Assembly: GCF_004210295.1 (NCBI RefSeq)
Contig: NZ_SDAK01000001.1
Location: forward strand, 930,001-994,000
DNA length: 64,000 nucleotides
Direction: 5' to 3'
DNA from: Lactococcus sp. S-13
Lineage (GTDB): Bacteria > Bacillota > Bacilli > Lactobacillales > Streptococcaceae
A program made the translations under genes and the position numbers. Of the stretch, positions 46,043 to 55,792 are shown piece by piece (positions within the stretch are counted from its first letter, which is position 1; each line of letters opens with the position of its first letter). The notes under the pieces were generated by a model that worked only from the letters and a program-made list of their open reading frames with translations, was not told where the DNA came from and did no database searches.

Positions 46043-46150
46043 CAGAGAATTTACTGACGAAATCAAAAGAGCGGACACTGAGCCAGAGAATTTGCTGACG
46101 AAAATAAAAGAGCGGACATTGCGCCAGAGATTTTGCTGACGAAATCAAAA
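46043..46150 (-). repeat. Tandem 41-bp repeat, about 2.6 units
   Basis: Units start at 46043, 46084 and 46125, exactly 41 bp apart. Each contains CAGAGAATTTRCTGACGAAA (reverse orientation of tail plus arm), and the first two also AGAGCGGACA. It lies between cca and the acetyltransferase gene. Confidence 0.85.
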
Positions 46151-46166
46151 AGTGCTGTGGGCAGGC

Positions 46167-46709
46167 TTAGTGTTCTTCGTTTTCCAAGTCAATCCAATAG
46201 CGGCAAACCTTGCTGTCATCAATAGAAACAATATTTTCCAAAACGCCGCCGTTGCGCTCAATCGTTTTGCGACTGGCGATATTGTCCTCATCAGCAGAAA
46301 TCATCACTCGCAAAATGCCTCGTTTTTTGTATTCAGGCAAGGCAAATTTGACCATTTGCTCCGCCAAATGGTGCCCGCGAAAAGACGGCGCGACACCGTA
46401 GCCGATATGCCCGCCCCATTCCAGCAAAATTCCTTTTTCAATCTGCCAGCGGCAAGAAATCACGCCCGCAATTTTCCCATTGATAAAAGCAAAATACTTC
46501 GTTGCCGTCGAATAATCAGGATTTTTGGGCAGCGTTTTTTCTTGCTCAATTTCAGTCTGAAAATCCTCAAAATTGTCCTCAGAAATTGTGGCATAAATTT
46601 TGGCCTCATCAATCTTGAACGGACTCACATCCCTTGTCCAATCCGCTGCATAATCCAAAAATGCAGCCATATCCGCTTTTTCTAACTCACGTATCACTAA
46701 ATTTTCCAT
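46167..46709 (-). CDS. GNAT-family N-acetyltransferase
   Basis: A 180-aa acetyltransferase. The acetyl-CoA loop is GYGVAPSFRGHHLAEQMVKFALP, followed by the NIASRKTIERNGGVLEN segment typical of GNAT motif B. FINGKIAGVISCRW is the central strand. The substrate is unknown; close neighbours do not help. Confidence 0.85.
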   Translation of the reverse strand: MENLVIRELEKADMAAFLDYAADWTRDVSPFKIDEAKIYATISEDNFEDFQTEIEQEKTLPKNPDYSTATKYFAFINGKIAGVISCRWQIEKGILLEWGGHIGYGVAPSFRGHHLAEQMVKFALPEYKKRGILRVMISADEDNIASRKTIERNGGVLENIVSIDDSKVCRYWIDLENEEH

Positions 46710-46720
46710 GAAAATTCCTC

Positions 46721-46782
46721 CTTTTTTACTGACGAAAATGATATTTACTGACGCCTCTGACTTTTTTACTGACGGAAATGTT
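46721..46782 (+). repeat. CTGACG-type repeat units upstream of the GNAT gene
   Basis: TTTTTTACTGACGAAAAT, TTTACTGACGCCTCTGA and TTTTTTACTGACGGAAAT, left arms without complete partners. Confidence 0.65.
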
Positions 46783-46783
46783 T

Positions 46784-47563
46784 TTACAAGTCCAAAAAGT
46801 GTTCCAAGCCATATTTCAACTCATCCGTGGTCATCACCTTGCGAATGCCCAAAGCAATTCCCGTCATGAAACTTGCCCGATCGTAAGAGTCATGACGCAA
46901 TGTCAACCCTTCGCCTGTCGAACCAAAAATCACCTCCTGATGAGCCACAAGACCCGGCAAGCGCACCGAATGAATCCGCATTCCTTCATAGTCGGCCCCC
47001 CGTGCGCCCTTGAGCGTTTCTTGCTCACCTTGCGCCCCTTGTTGATGGGCTGTGCGCACTTCTGCCATCAATTCTGCAGTCTTGACTGCCGTTCCAGACG
47101 GCGCATCCATTTTTCCATCATGGTGCAATTCAATGATTTCCACATCCGAAAAATATTTCGCTGCCGCTTTGGAAAATTGCATCATCAACACAGCTCCCAA
47201 AGCAAAATTTGGAGCAATCAAACCGCCCAATTTTTTCTCTCGTGACAACTCAATCAGCTCCGCCACTTCGTCCTCAGTGAAGCCCGTCGTTCCGACCACC
47301 GGACGAAAACCCTGCTCCAAAGCAAAACGAGTATTTTCATAAGCCGCAGCAGGTGCCGTCAAATCCACCCAGACATCTGCCGAAAGCCCGATCACTTCCT
47401 CTTTATGATTAAACACAGGAAGTCCGAATGCCTCACTCACTGTCTCGTCACGCCCCAGCAAGCCCACCAACTCAAAATCTTCAGCTTCTTGCACCATTTT
47501 GACTGCTGTACTGCCCATTTTCCCACTAAATCCAGCAATAATCACTTTAATTTTACTCATCAT
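46784..47563 (-). CDS. dapB: 4-hydroxy-tetrahydrodipicolinate reductase
   Basis: A 259-aa enzyme of lysine/diaminopimelate synthesis. The nucleotide loop [12 protein letters not shown] is near residue 12; [24 protein letters not shown] carries the catalytic His pair and Lys. The first two codons are both ATG, and the second (47560) has the better ribosome-site spacing. Confidence 0.95.
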   Translation of the reverse strand: MMSKIKVIIAGFSGKMGSTAVKMVQEAEDFELVGLLGRDETVSEAFGLPVFNHKEEVIGLSADVWVDLTAPAAAYENTRFALEQGFRPVVGTTGFTEDEVAELIELSREKKLGGLIAPNFALGAVLMMQFSKAAAKYFSDVEIIELHHDGKMDAPSGTAVKTAELMAEVRTAHQQGAQGEQETLKGARGADYEGMRIHSVRLPGLVAHQEVIFGSTGEGLTLRHDSYDRASFMTGIALGIRKVMTTDELKYGLEHFLDL

Positions 47564-47612
47564 TCATCCTCACTTCTTATATTTTCATTTTTCAGATAAT
47601 TCATCTTTGCAG

Positions 47613-47636
47613 AAAAGCACGCCTAAACGTGCTCTT
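47613..47636 (-). terminator. Terminator after the DegV gene
   Basis: GCACG and CGTGC arms with a T run on the minus strand, overlapping the stop at 47635. Confidence 0.75.
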
Positions 47637-48480
47637 ATTTTTTGGGCGAAATCGCGTAAGCTACCGTGTTCAGCCCCAGATGTGTGGCAATGACCGGCCC
47701 GAAAGTCACCATTTCCACATCATCAAAACCTTCAGCTTTAGCATAATCATATAATTCCTGCGCGCGCTCAGTCGCTCTTGCTTGAATAACAAAAACCTTA
47801 TAAGCCGAATGATCCTGCGCTTCTTGCAACAAAAGTTTTTTCATCAGACTCATTGTCTTTTTGACCGTCCGAACTTTTTCAAACACCTCAACCTTACCCT
47901 CAGGGCTAAAAGTCAAGACCGGTTTGATATTAAGCAAAGTCCCAAGAACCGCAGCACCATTGGACAGGCGTCCTCCTTTTGCCAGCCATTTCAAATCATC
48001 AACTAACATATAAGCACGGTCGCCATCACGTTGCGCTTCAAATTTTGCCAAAATTTCGCTAAATTCTGCCCCACTGTCGGCTAAATCCAAAACCGTTTCA
48101 ACCATATAGCCCAAAGGACTTGACGTAATAAAAGTTTCAGGAAAATTGACTTGCATCTTATCAAATTCATGCTGCAAATAAAAAGCATTTTGATAAAAAC
48201 CAGAAATTGCTGCCGGTAAGAAAAGTCCTAAAACATGAGTGTAGCCCTTTTTTTCCAAATCCTTCAGGAGAAATTCCAGCTCAGCAACGCTTGGTTGTGA
48301 GGTTTTAGGAACTTCTTGCGCTTTTTCCATCAGTTCAAACCATTCTTCATGTGAAAGTTTTTGCAAATCATAATCCACACCATCAATTGAGATTGGGATA
48401 TTTAAAACAAAAAGATTCTCATAAGAATTATATTGCTCGGCAAAATCCGCCGAGGAATCCGTAATAACAGCTAATTTCAT
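47635..48480 (-). CDS. DegV-family fatty-acid-binding protein (FakB-like)
   Basis: A 281-aa protein with two alpha/beta domains. TDSSADFAEQY at the start and TSQPSVAELEFLL form the fatty-acid head-group site; GRLSNGAAVLGTLLNIKPVL is conserved. FakB proteins present fatty acids to the FakA kinase, which is not in the window. Confidence 0.9.
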   Translation of the reverse strand: MKLAVITDSSADFAEQYNSYENLFVLNIPISIDGVDYDLQKLSHEEWFELMEKAQEVPKTSQPSVAELEFLLKDLEKKGYTHVLGLFLPAAISGFYQNAFYLQHEFDKMQVNFPETFITSSPLGYMVETVLDLADSGAEFSEILAKFEAQRDGDRAYMLVDDLKWLAKGGRLSNGAAVLGTLLNIKPVLTFSPEGKVEVFEKVRTVKKTMSLMKKLLLQEAQDHSAYKVFVIQARATERAQELYDYAKAEGFDDVEMVTFGPVIATHLGLNTVAYAISPKK

Positions 48481-48491
48481 AATTTTCTAAC

Positions 48492-48884
48492 TTAAAATTC
48501 CAAATTGATGCCTGGCTGATCCAGAGCAACTTCTGTTGTTTCATAAACCAAACGTTTGAGCAAATCAAACAAAGGAGCTGCCAATTGAGACATTTCCTCA
48601 GCGTCCAATTCTTCTTGCTCTTTAATCACGCGCGCGCGGATATAGTTCAATTGACTGACAAAACCAGACAAAACGATATTGTCCAAAACAATCAAATAAG
48701 TCAACACCGCATGAATCGCTGTATCGCCTTCTTCCACCTTTTCAAGTTGATCCAAAGGAACCAATTGAAATTGCACATTCAAATTCGTTTCTGGTGTCCC
48801 ATTTTCTTTTTCCCACTCCAAATTACGTGCATCATAATGAAATTGATTCACAAATTCTTGTTCACGTTCAATTGTCAAAGTCAT
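48492..48884 (-). CDS. DUF1149 family protein
   Basis: About 130 residues from ATG 48884 (AGGGTGG upstream). MTLTIEREQEFVNQFHYDARNLEWEKENGTPE is the DUF1149 opening; structures of the family have a SecB-like fold. The gene lies 11 bases before the DegV gene and is probably cotranscribed. Function is not known. Confidence 0.85.
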   Translation of the reverse strand: MTLTIEREQEFVNQFHYDARNLEWEKENGTPETNLNVQFQLVPLDQLEKVEEGDTAIHAVLTYLIVLDNIVLSGFVSQLNYIRARVIKEQEELDAEEMSQLAAPLFDLLKRLVYETTEVALDQPGINLEF

Positions 48885-48946
48885 TTTTAAAACCACCCTA
48901 TTTTTATTTTAAAAGCACTAATATCCTGAATTTTTTTAGTCTTATT

Positions 48947-49690
48947 TCATTCTACCACATCTTGTGTGTTTTCGCGTAATCCTTGTAGCATCTTCTCTTC
49001 TTCAGCATTTGTTTGATAAGTTTCTAACAAATCTGGTCGACGGGCCAACGTTTTTTTCAAAGACTCATTTAAACGCCATTTACGTATATTTTCATGATGT
49101 CCACTCATCAAAACCTCAGGAACTTTCATACCGCGGAAATCCTCTGGTCGTGTGTATTGCGGATATTCCAAAAGCCCACTTGAAAATGAATCATCTTCAT
49201 GACTGGCTGCTTTTCCTAAAACGCCCGGTAAAAGTCGAACAACAGCATCGACCATAACTGTGGCTGCCACCTCTCCCCCAGTCAAAACAAAATCTCCCAA
49301 AGAAATTTCATCCGTCACTAGCGTTTTAATCCGTTCATCATAGCCTTCATAATGCCCACAAATAAAAATTAATTGTTCTTCTTGAGCCAATTCTTCAGCC
49401 ATTTTTTGATCAAAACGTTTTCCCGCGGGATCCAGTAAAATCACCCGTGGTGGCTTAGTCGGACTTTGGGGGATTTGCTCCATACAGTCAAAAATCGGCT
49501 GAGGCATCAAAAGCATTCCTTGACCACCGCCATAAGGCATATCATCAACATGACGCTGTTTATTCGTTGCATTTTCCCGAAAATCATGCGTATGCAAGTC
49601 CAAAAGCCCTTTTTGCTGAGCTTTTCCAACGATGGATTGGTGAAGAGGAGCAAACATTTCTGGAAAGATACTTAAAATATCAATTCTCAT
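48947..49690 (-). CDS. trmD: tRNA (guanine-37-N1)-methyltransferase
   Basis: A 247-aa SPOUT enzyme with the deep trefoil knot: [41 protein letters not shown], and catalytic Asp region around ARRPDLL. It methylates G37 and prevents frameshifting. It follows rimM by 3 bases. Confidence 0.97.
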   Translation of the reverse strand: MRIDILSIFPEMFAPLHQSIVGKAQQKGLLDLHTHDFRENATNKQRHVDDMPYGGGQGMLLMPQPIFDCMEQIPQSPTKPPRVILLDPAGKRFDQKMAEELAQEEQLIFICGHYEGYDERIKTLVTDEISLGDFVLTGGEVAATVMVDAVVRLLPGVLGKAASHEDDSFSSGLLEYPQYTRPEDFRGMKVPEVLMSGHHENIRKWRLNESLKKTLARRPDLLETYQTNAEEEKMLQGLRENTQDVVE

Positions 49691-49693
49691 GCC

Positions 49694-50209
49694 TTAATCA
49701 TCCAATCCTTCCATGATTTCGACTTCTACACGCTGATTAGCCACATCAACCTTCAACACCACAGGTGGAATATAAGGCAAAAGCAAATCACGTTTTCCAT
49801 CACGTTTCACGACCCAAACGTCATTAGCTCCGGGCTGCAAAATCTCCGAAATTTTCCCAATCAAAACATCATGCTCATACACTTCACACCCAATGATTTC
49901 ATGATAATAAAACTCACCATCATCCAGAGCAGTTTGATTTTCTTGGGCAATTTTCACTGAAAATCCCTTATATTTTTCAACGTCATTGATATGATAAAAA
50001 CCGTCAAATTTGACCACATAAAAACTCTTTTGTGGTCGTCCTGATTTGACCTTTAAATCTTGAACATAATTATCTTTTTCATCAAAGAGCGCCAAAACCG
50101 CCCCTTTTGCAAAACGTTCTTGTGCAAAATCAGTCGTTGGCATCACTCGAACCTCACCTTGAAGCCCTTGTGTGTTCACGATTGTTCCTACTTTGTAAAA
50201 TTTTTCCAT
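49694..50209 (-). CDS. rimM: Ribosome maturation factor RimM
   Basis: A 171-aa 30S assembly factor. [23 protein letters not shown] is the RimM N-domain; the C-terminal PRC barrel has [24 protein letters not shown]. It is coupled with trmD as in most Firmicutes. Confidence 0.96.
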   Translation of the reverse strand: MEKFYKVGTIVNTQGLQGEVRVMPTTDFAQERFAKGAVLALFDEKDNYVQDLKVKSGRPQKSFYVVKFDGFYHINDVEKYKGFSVKIAQENQTALDDGEFYYHEIIGCEVYEHDVLIGKISEILQPGANDVWVVKRDGKRDLLLPYIPPVVLKVDVANQRVEVEIMEGLDD

Positions 50210-50294
50210 GAATCAATTATAGCATAAGTTGCAAGCCGATGCCTCTTAATAATGACCTGACAGACTAAAAAGAATGCTTTTGACTGAACAAAAG

Positions 50295-50336
50295 AAAAAC
50301 GCTGCAGGCACGAGGAGCAGTAAGCAGCATTTTTCA
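50295..50336 (-). terminator. Terminator after the hydrolase pseudogene
   Basis: ATGCTGC and GCAGCGT arms with a longer loop and a T run on the minus strand. Confidence 0.6.
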
Positions 50337-50356
50337 AATGATTTGTCGTTTTTTAC

Positions 50357-51213
50357 TCAGGAAAATTCGCTTTTGAGCAGAAAATCTTTCATTTTATTCA
50401 AAAATTGGCGAGCGTCTGTATCCAGATGAAGCGCATGGTAGGCTTCTGGAAGCTCGTCATAAATGACGTTTTCCCCTGCTTGTTGAGCAAAGCGGCGAAT
50501 CGCTGGAGCTGAGCAAATCGCATCTTGTCCCCCGCAAAATAGCAAGGTCGGAAGGGTCAAATCTTTCACGTGATTTTGAGCATGACGACCCGCTTCCATG
50601 ATTTGAGAAAAAAGGCGCAAAGAAAGAAAATCATGATAAATTCCATCTTTAGTCACCAAGTCCACCAGATCTTGGTGGTGGGAAATCCCCGCCACTTTCA
50701 GCCTCGTGCGAATGCGAAAGTGAGGACTGATCTTACCCGCGACCTGAGCAATGCTTTGGATTATTTTTGCAGGCGGGTGGGCTAAGTCAAGCCATGGGAT
50801 TCAATCACCGCTTTTTGATAGGAGTTTTGAATCTGAGGGTTTCGTAAGAGAAGATTAAGGGCGATATTTCCACCCAAACTATGGCCAAAGAGATAGACAG
50901 GGAGGCGACTGTATTTTTTGGAAATAATTTTGCGGATTTCAAGGCAGTCGCTTAAAAATTTATCATAATTCTGCGCTCTACCTTGCATTTTGGGACGTGC
51001 TGCCGCCAAAATACCGTGTCCTCTTTGATCGTGCATTAGACAAACAAAGCCTGCATTGACCAAGTCGTTAATCAAATAAAGGTAGTGACCGGTGTATTCT
51101 CCAAAGCCATGGATAAGTTGTACAACGCCTTTAGGTGCGTGTTGAGGTTCAAAAATCCCTAGCCGAATTTTGTAATGATCCCTCATCGAAATGATTTCAT
51201 AGCGTTCTTTCAT
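50357..51213 (-). pseudogene. Alpha/beta hydrolase (S33-type lysophospholipase-like), frameshifted
   Basis: The N-terminal part (51213-50782) holds IHGFGEYTGHYLYL and the nucleophile elbow FGHSLGGN, then stops after ESHGLT. The C-terminal part, in another frame, has the Asp in FCGGQDAIC and the His in EAYHALHLD. Reading TGGCTTGACTTAGCCCACCC in the other frame gives WLDLAHPPAKIIQ, the natural continuation. One C missing in the CCC run near 50796 explains the break. A sequencing error is possible. Confidence 0.85.
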
Positions 51214-51292
51214 TGCTTGCCTCCTCTCACTTGTTTCTTATTCTATTATAACAAAGCGAGCGCTTTTTAAGCAACATTTGCCTCTAGGGTGT

Positions 51293-52327
51293 TTACTTTT
51301 CTTTTTTGATTATTCCTAAGTCAAACATACTTTGAGCAGTGGCGATAATTGAACTTTCGGCGGAACGAGGCTGCCAATTGAGCAATTTTTTTGCTTTTGC
51401 ATTGCTGCAGGCTGTGTTTTGCCCTAAAAATGTGGCTGGCATTTTCAAATCTTTTTTGAAATGAGCCAAAAATTTAACGAGAAAATCAGGAATTTCCCGT
51501 GTTGAAACCTGGTTGGCTTGAGGGCCAAAATGTTCTTTGAGCAACTTAGCTTGGGCTTTGTAGCTTATATTTTCGCCTGTTGTGGCAAGGAAACGCTCGC
51601 CCACTGCTTGAGGATTTTCTAAAGCTAAAAGGTGTAAATCGGCAACATCACGCACGTCAATATAGTCAAAAGCCAAACGCAAAAGCTGAGGCATTTTGCC
51701 TTCAAACATATTTTTAATGGCTTGATTAGAATGCGAAAAATCTTGGCCTAATACTGGCCCCATGACAGCAACAGGCAGAATACTGACCAAATCTAATTGG
51801 TTTTCTTTGGCAAATTTCCAAGCAGCTTGTTCTGCCATTGTTTTTGAACGTTGATAAGCGTTGATTGGTGCAGATAAGTCACTCCAATCTTCTTCGGTAA
51901 AGATTTCGGGGTGATTTTTGTGACCAGCAAGTGCGGCACCTGATGCTGAGGTCAGAACAATGCGTTCAACTTGCGCTTTTTTAGCCGCCTTGAAGACATT
52001 GAGCAGCCCGTCAACAGCCATTTTAACCATCTCATCGGCGGAATCTGGACGAGTTGCTGGAGTTGGGGAAGCGATGTGCATGACGGCATCGACCTTATCC
52101 ATGGCTGGAATCCAGCTCGCTTCGTCTGTCAAATCAGCTTTTACAAAGCTCAATTCGGCTAAATCACTGACCCCAGCCTGCTTGAGCATGGCTTTGACTT
52201 CATCTTGGCGTGACATGGTGCGCAAGCTTGCACGAACACGATAGCCTTTTTGAAGCAACTTTGCCATAGTATGAATCGCTATAAAACCGCTCCCACCTGT
52301 CACTAACACTAATTTTTTTTCGTTCAT
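51293..52327 (-). CDS. NAD(P)-dependent extended SDR (dihydroflavonol-reductase-like aldehyde reductase)
   Basis: A 344-aa oxidoreductase. The nucleotide loop VTGGSGFIAIH is at residues 9-19; the catalytic Tyr-x-x-x-Lys is in NAYQRSKTMAE, with Ser in TSASGAALAG. It resembles the aldehyde/ketone reductase branch of the 4-dihydroflavonol reductase family. It is divergent from a TetR gene, which probably controls it. Confidence 0.88.
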   Translation of the reverse strand: MNEKKLVLVTGGSGFIAIHTMAKLLQKGYRVRASLRTMSRQDEVKAMLKQAGVSDLAELSFVKADLTDEASWIPAMDKVDAVMHIASPTPATRPDSADEMVKMAVDGLLNVFKAAKKAQVERIVLTSASGAALAGHKNHPEIFTEEDWSDLSAPINAYQRSKTMAEQAAWKFAKENQLDLVSILPVAVMGPVLGQDFSHSNQAIKNMFEGKMPQLLRLAFDYIDVRDVADLHLLALENPQAVGERFLATTGENISYKAQAKLLKEHFGPQANQVSTREIPDFLVKFLAHFKKDLKMPATFLGQNTACSNAKAKKLLNWQPRSAESSIIATAQSMFDLGIIKKEK

Positions 52328-52447
52328 TATTTCTTTTCTCCTTTTTGCTGAAGTTTCACTTGTAACTTCTGTTTGATTAGTTTATACTATTCTTAAATAA
52401 AAAACAAGCAGCATCTTAGCATCTGTGACAGTTTTGGAGGAAATGTA

Positions 52448-52960
52448 ATGGCAGCTACCCAGCACGCACAAACAATCAAAAAAGACACCCAAGAATGCCT
52501 CACCATCGCCCTTTTGCAACTTTTAGAGCATCATCAGCTTTCAGATTTGAGCGTTTCTAAAGTCTGTCAGCGAGCGGGTGTGAGTCGCATGGCTTTTTAT
52601 CGAAATTTTGAGCAGCTAGATCAGATTATTTATGCCTATTATCAACCCAAAATTGCTGACGAATTTGAGCGTTTGCGCCACACAAGCCAAAACTCGGTCA
52701 AATTAGAAAATCAAGAGGAATTTTTGGCGGTTTTTGGTGAGCAATTGGTTCGGGCCAAGGCGCAAGGCTTTGAGCCATTGATTAGTCAAATTTTCACTGA
52801 AGAAATTAAGAAATTTTTTATCAATCAAAACAAAGATGAGGAATGGCTGACTTTCATTTCAGCGGGCGTTTACGCCCTCTGGAGCCAATGGTTACTCTCT
52901 GGACGCAAACGGCCTTTGAGCGAAATTCATGAACTAATTCGTAAGATGGTGACGGCCTGA
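52448..52960 (+). CDS. TetR-family regulator
   Basis: A 170-aa regulator. The HTH VSKVCQRAGVSRMAFYRNFEQLDQII is near residue 35. The C-terminal domain is short and helical. The gene is read away from the SDR gene; a GGAGG ribosome site precedes the start. The stop TGA lies in a GGCCTGACGTT context next to a repeat. Confidence 0.88.
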   Translation: MAATQHAQTIKKDTQECLTIALLQLLEHHQLSDLSVSKVCQRAGVSRMAFYRNFEQLDQIIYAYYQPKIADEFERLRHTSQNSVKLENQEEFLAVFGEQLVRAKAQGFEPLISQIFTEEIKKFFINQNKDEEWLTFISAGVYALWSQWLLSGRKRPLSEIHELIRKMVTA

Positions 52961-52969
52961 CGTTGACCA

Positions 52970-53026
52970 ATTTACTGACGAAATGAGAAAAAACACTGAC
53001 GGAAATTTTCGTCAGTATTTTTTCTT
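52970..53026 (+). repeat. CTGACG-type repeat units between TetR and MFS genes
   Basis: TTTACTGACGAAATGAG and the full hairpin ACTGACGGAAATTTTCGTCAG with a TATTTTTTCT tail. Confidence 0.75.
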
Positions 53027-53029
53027 GTT

Positions 53030-54403
53030 TTAGTTGATTTTTTTATTCAAAATGAGGCTGTAAAAGATAAAATTGACCACGGTGATTCCCAAAAAGAGGA
53101 TGAAAACGTGCTGAGTTCCTGTGGTGAGATTATCAGCTTTAGTTGCAATCAGACTTGCTGTTGCTGTTCCTGCTGAGGCGGCAAATTGTGATCCCGTCGT
53201 AAACCAAGCATTTCCTGCTGCTGCTTTTTGAGGTGATAATTGTGCCAAACTGTTGGTCATCGTCGTTGCAAAACCAGCTGAGCGCCCAATGGTGAAGAGA
53301 ATATAGAGCGCCATCAAACTAACTAGCGTCAGATTTTTAGTGAAAATAGTCAAAAGTACGAGCGCCACAAAGAAAATGACGTTTCCGCTAAGCAAAATGC
53401 CTTTGGCCCCTTTGCGGTCATAGAGCGCTCCAATCGGCCCTTGTGAAGCCGAACCAATCAAAGAACCTGGTAAAAGCGCAAAACCGGCCAAAGTGCTAGA
53501 CGTTCCCAGTGAAATTTGTAAAAAGTTAGGGATGATAAAATTAATTCCCAAATTAGCAAATTGGAGCAGGCAATAAACCAATACCGACAAAGTAAAGGTA
53601 GGACTTTTAAAGATTTCAATATCCAAAAATTGCAAATCACTGGTCTTGCAGCGCCAGATAAATGCAGCTAAACTCAGCGCAAAAATAATAAACCAAATGG
53701 CTGCCATTTTTGGATTGGTCAAAGCATCCAGCGCCAAGAGGGCGCTCGTCATCGCAATGGACAAAAAGCTAAAGGCCACAAAATCAAATTTGTTGGAAGA
53801 TTTTTTCGGTGCTTGTTCAATCGCCCAAGCTCCCAGCGGAAAAACAAAGACGGGAATAATTAAAATCAGGGCAAAAATCATACGCCAACCGATTGTCCCT
53901 GTCAAAAGTCCTCCGTAGGTTGGGCCAAGTGCTGGTGCGATGCTCAAAATCATCCCTGCAAAGCCCATCCAAACTCCAACCCTTTCACGTGGAATTTTGG
54001 TTAAAACGAGATTAAACATCAAAGGAATCGCAATTCCTGTCCCAATCCCTTGAATCAAACGTCCCATCATCAAGATGGTAAAATTTGGTGAAATCAAGCT
54101 CAGCAAATCGCCGATGGTGAAAAAGGCCAAGGCAGAAAAAAAGAGCGTACGATCTTGAAAACGCTGGCTGATATAAGAACTGGTGGGCATGACTAAAGCG
54201 ACGACCAAAAGATAAGCCGTCGTCACCCATTGAACCGTTCCAAGTGGCAAGCCAAAGGTTTTTTCGAGTGTGGGAAAAGTAACATTGAGGCTCGTCTCGG
54301 CAAGAATTCCGAGAAAAGCGACAAAAGCAACAGCGACTATTGAAAAGCGTGTTTTCGCGCTGACTTTGTGTCCGGGAGATTGATTTTCTAAACTTGTGTT
54401 CAT
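53030..54403 (-). CDS. MFS drug-efflux-type transporter (DHA2, 14 segments)
   Basis: A 457-aa transporter. Motif C-like ALGPTYGGLLTGTIGWRMIF and the early TFGLPLGTVQWVTTAYLLVVALVMPTS are typical of the EmrB/QacA branch; about 14 membrane segments can be counted. It overlaps the MarR gene by 4 bases (ATGA). Substrates are unknown. Confidence 0.9.
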   Translation of the reverse strand: MNTSLENQSPGHKVSAKTRFSIVAVAFVAFLGILAETSLNVTFPTLEKTFGLPLGTVQWVTTAYLLVVALVMPTSSYISQRFQDRTLFFSALAFFTIGDLLSLISPNFTILMMGRLIQGIGTGIAIPLMFNLVLTKIPRERVGVWMGFAGMILSIAPALGPTYGGLLTGTIGWRMIFALILIIPVFVFPLGAWAIEQAPKKSSNKFDFVAFSFLSIAMTSALLALDALTNPKMAAIWFIIFALSLAAFIWRCKTSDLQFLDIEIFKSPTFTLSVLVYCLLQFANLGINFIIPNFLQISLGTSSTLAGFALLPGSLIGSASQGPIGALYDRKGAKGILLSGNVIFFVALVLLTIFTKNLTLVSLMALYILFTIGRSAGFATTMTNSLAQLSPQKAAAGNAWFTTGSQFAASAGTATASLIATKADNLTTGTQHVFILFLGITVVNFIFYSLILNKKIN

Positions 54404-54849
54404 TTTTGACTTTCTAAATCATTGATATTTTGGAAAAATTTTTGGACGGCAGCAAGCTCAGCATCGGTCAGAGTTCCAAGCACTTTTTCATCATGTTCGC
54501 GCATGAAGGCCTTGATTTGCGGCAGATATTTGCGCCCTGCCTCTGTCAATTCAATCACTTTTTGGCGGGCGTCAAATGTGCTTGCTCGTCTTTGAATCAA
54601 CTGTCTTTTTTCCATACGCTGCAAAATTTCGGTCGTTGTTGAACGCCGAATATTAAATTCTAACTCAAGCTCGGTTTGGCTGACCGTCAGTGTTTTTTCT
54701 TGATTTTCCAATTGATCCCCAAGATAATTCAAAATCAACATTTGCTGACCTGTCAAATCAAGCTGAGCCGCTGAATTTGCCAGCTCACGTGCCATCTGAT
54801 TTGTGGCGACTTTTAGCAGTCGGCCAATAGGGTGTGTTATTGTTCGCAT
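54400..54849 (-). CDS. MarR-family regulator of the adjacent MFS pump
   Basis: A 149-aa winged-helix regulator from ATG 54849 (the frame is open upstream through the promoter). The recognition region is VSQTELELEFNIRRSTTTEILQRMEKRQLIQRRAS. The promoter -10 ends 8 bases before the ATG, so the transcript appears leaderless. Two palindromes with GTTCG/CGAAC arms flank the promoter and indicate self-control together with the pump. Confidence 0.88.
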   Translation of the reverse strand: MRTITHPIGRLLKVATNQMARELANSAAQLDLTGQQMLILNYLGDQLENQEKTLTVSQTELELEFNIRRSTTTEILQRMEKRQLIQRRASTFDARQKVIELTEAGRKYLPQIKAFMREHDEKVLGTLTDAELAAVQKFFQNINDLESQK

Positions 54850-54892
54850 ACGAACCATTATAACACAAGGAAAATTGTTCGTCAACGAACAA
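54842..54892 (-). promoter_or_regulatory. MarR/MFS promoter with two operator palindromes
   Basis: On the minus strand TTGACG (54885-54880), 17 bases, then TATAAT (54862-54857). TTGTTCGTCAACGAACAA (54875-54892, perfect) covers the -35. GTTCGCATACGAAC (54842-54855) covers the start site and includes the ATG. Confidence 0.85.
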
Positions 54893-54906
54893 AAATTATC
54901 TTTTTT

Positions 54907-54980
54907 TACTGACGAAAATTTCCGTCAGCATTTTCTCTCGTTTTCAGCAACAAAAACAATTTCCGTCAGTAATTTCTCTG
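54907..54980 (+). repeat. CTGACG-type repeat units between MarR and TetR genes
   Basis: A full unit ACTGACGAAAATTTCCGTCAG with CATTTTCTCT tail and a half TTTCCGTCAGTAATTTCTCT 50 bases later. Confidence 0.8.
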
Positions 54981-55067
54981 GAAATCTTTCGTTTTGTCCT
55001 GCTTTTTTATCGCAATTTTGCCTAAAAACAGGTAAAATAAATTTAATAGAAATAGAAAGCAGAAATC

Positions 55068-55697
55068 ATGGCCACTCAACCTAAAAAAGACAAAATCATT
55101 AGCAGCAGCTGGGAGCTTTTGCAAGAACTTTCCCTCACCGAATTTTCAATGCGAAAATTGGCCACAAGACTAGGTATGACCGTTTCTTCTCTTTACTATC
55201 ATTTTGCCAGTAAGGAAGCACTTTTTGCCGAACTCATCGATAAAGCAAGTGCTGAAATTATTTTCCCCGCCCACGAGAAAAGTTGGCAAGAACGTCTTTT
55301 TGTCTATGGGAAAAATATCTATACCGTTTTAGAAAATTACCCCAACCTTGCTCAGCTCATGATGGATTATCCGCCAGAATCCGAAAATTATCTTCGCTTA
55401 TTTGATAAAATTTTGATGATTGTCGATGAGCTTGAACTTTCTGATGATCATAAATTTTATACGGTCAATCTCTATCTAAATTTTATCTATACCAGCAAGA
55501 TTGATAGCGAACGTTTCTTGGAACAGCCTGAAAAAGCCACACCCGAAAAAGCCCCCCTTGTGCAAATTGCGCCTTTTCTTGACAAATACTGGCAAACTGA
55601 AAGCCTCTCCCATCTAGGCACTTCCGAAAGTTTTGAGTTTGGTTTACGCCTTCTCATCTCAGGAATTGAAAAAACAATTGAAATGAATAAATCATAG
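55068..55697 (+). CDS. TetR-family regulator (TetR/AcrR type)
   Basis: A 209-aa regulator. The HTH FSMRKLATRLGMTVSSLYYHFASKEALFAELI is near residue 30, the same arrangement as in TetR. A helical ligand domain follows. The next gene, on the same strand, is an MFS transporter with a GAACA/TGTTC palindrome before it, the probable operator. Confidence 0.88.
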   Translation: MATQPKKDKIISSSWELLQELSLTEFSMRKLATRLGMTVSSLYYHFASKEALFAELIDKASAEIIFPAHEKSWQERLFVYGKNIYTVLENYPNLAQLMMDYPPESENYLRLFDKILMIVDELELSDDHKFYTVNLYLNFIYTSKIDSERFLEQPEKATPEKAPLVQIAPFLDKYWQTESLSHLGTSESFEFGLRLLISGIEKTIEMNKS

Positions 55698-55722
55698 AAA
55701 ACTTCGTTGAGAAGTTTTTTTC

Positions 55723-55769
55723 TTGACTTTATTTTAGAACAATGGTATTATTTTTACCGAACAGTGTTC
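55723..55769 (+). promoter_or_regulatory. MFS promoter with GAACAGTGTTC palindrome
   Basis: TTGACT (55723-55728), 17 bases, TATTAT (55746-55751). GAACAGTGTTC (55759-55769) is a perfect 5-1-5 palindrome at about +2 to +12, and a likely TetR operator. Confidence 0.7.
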
Positions 55770-55792
55770 AAAAATAATAAAAGAAGGTTTTT

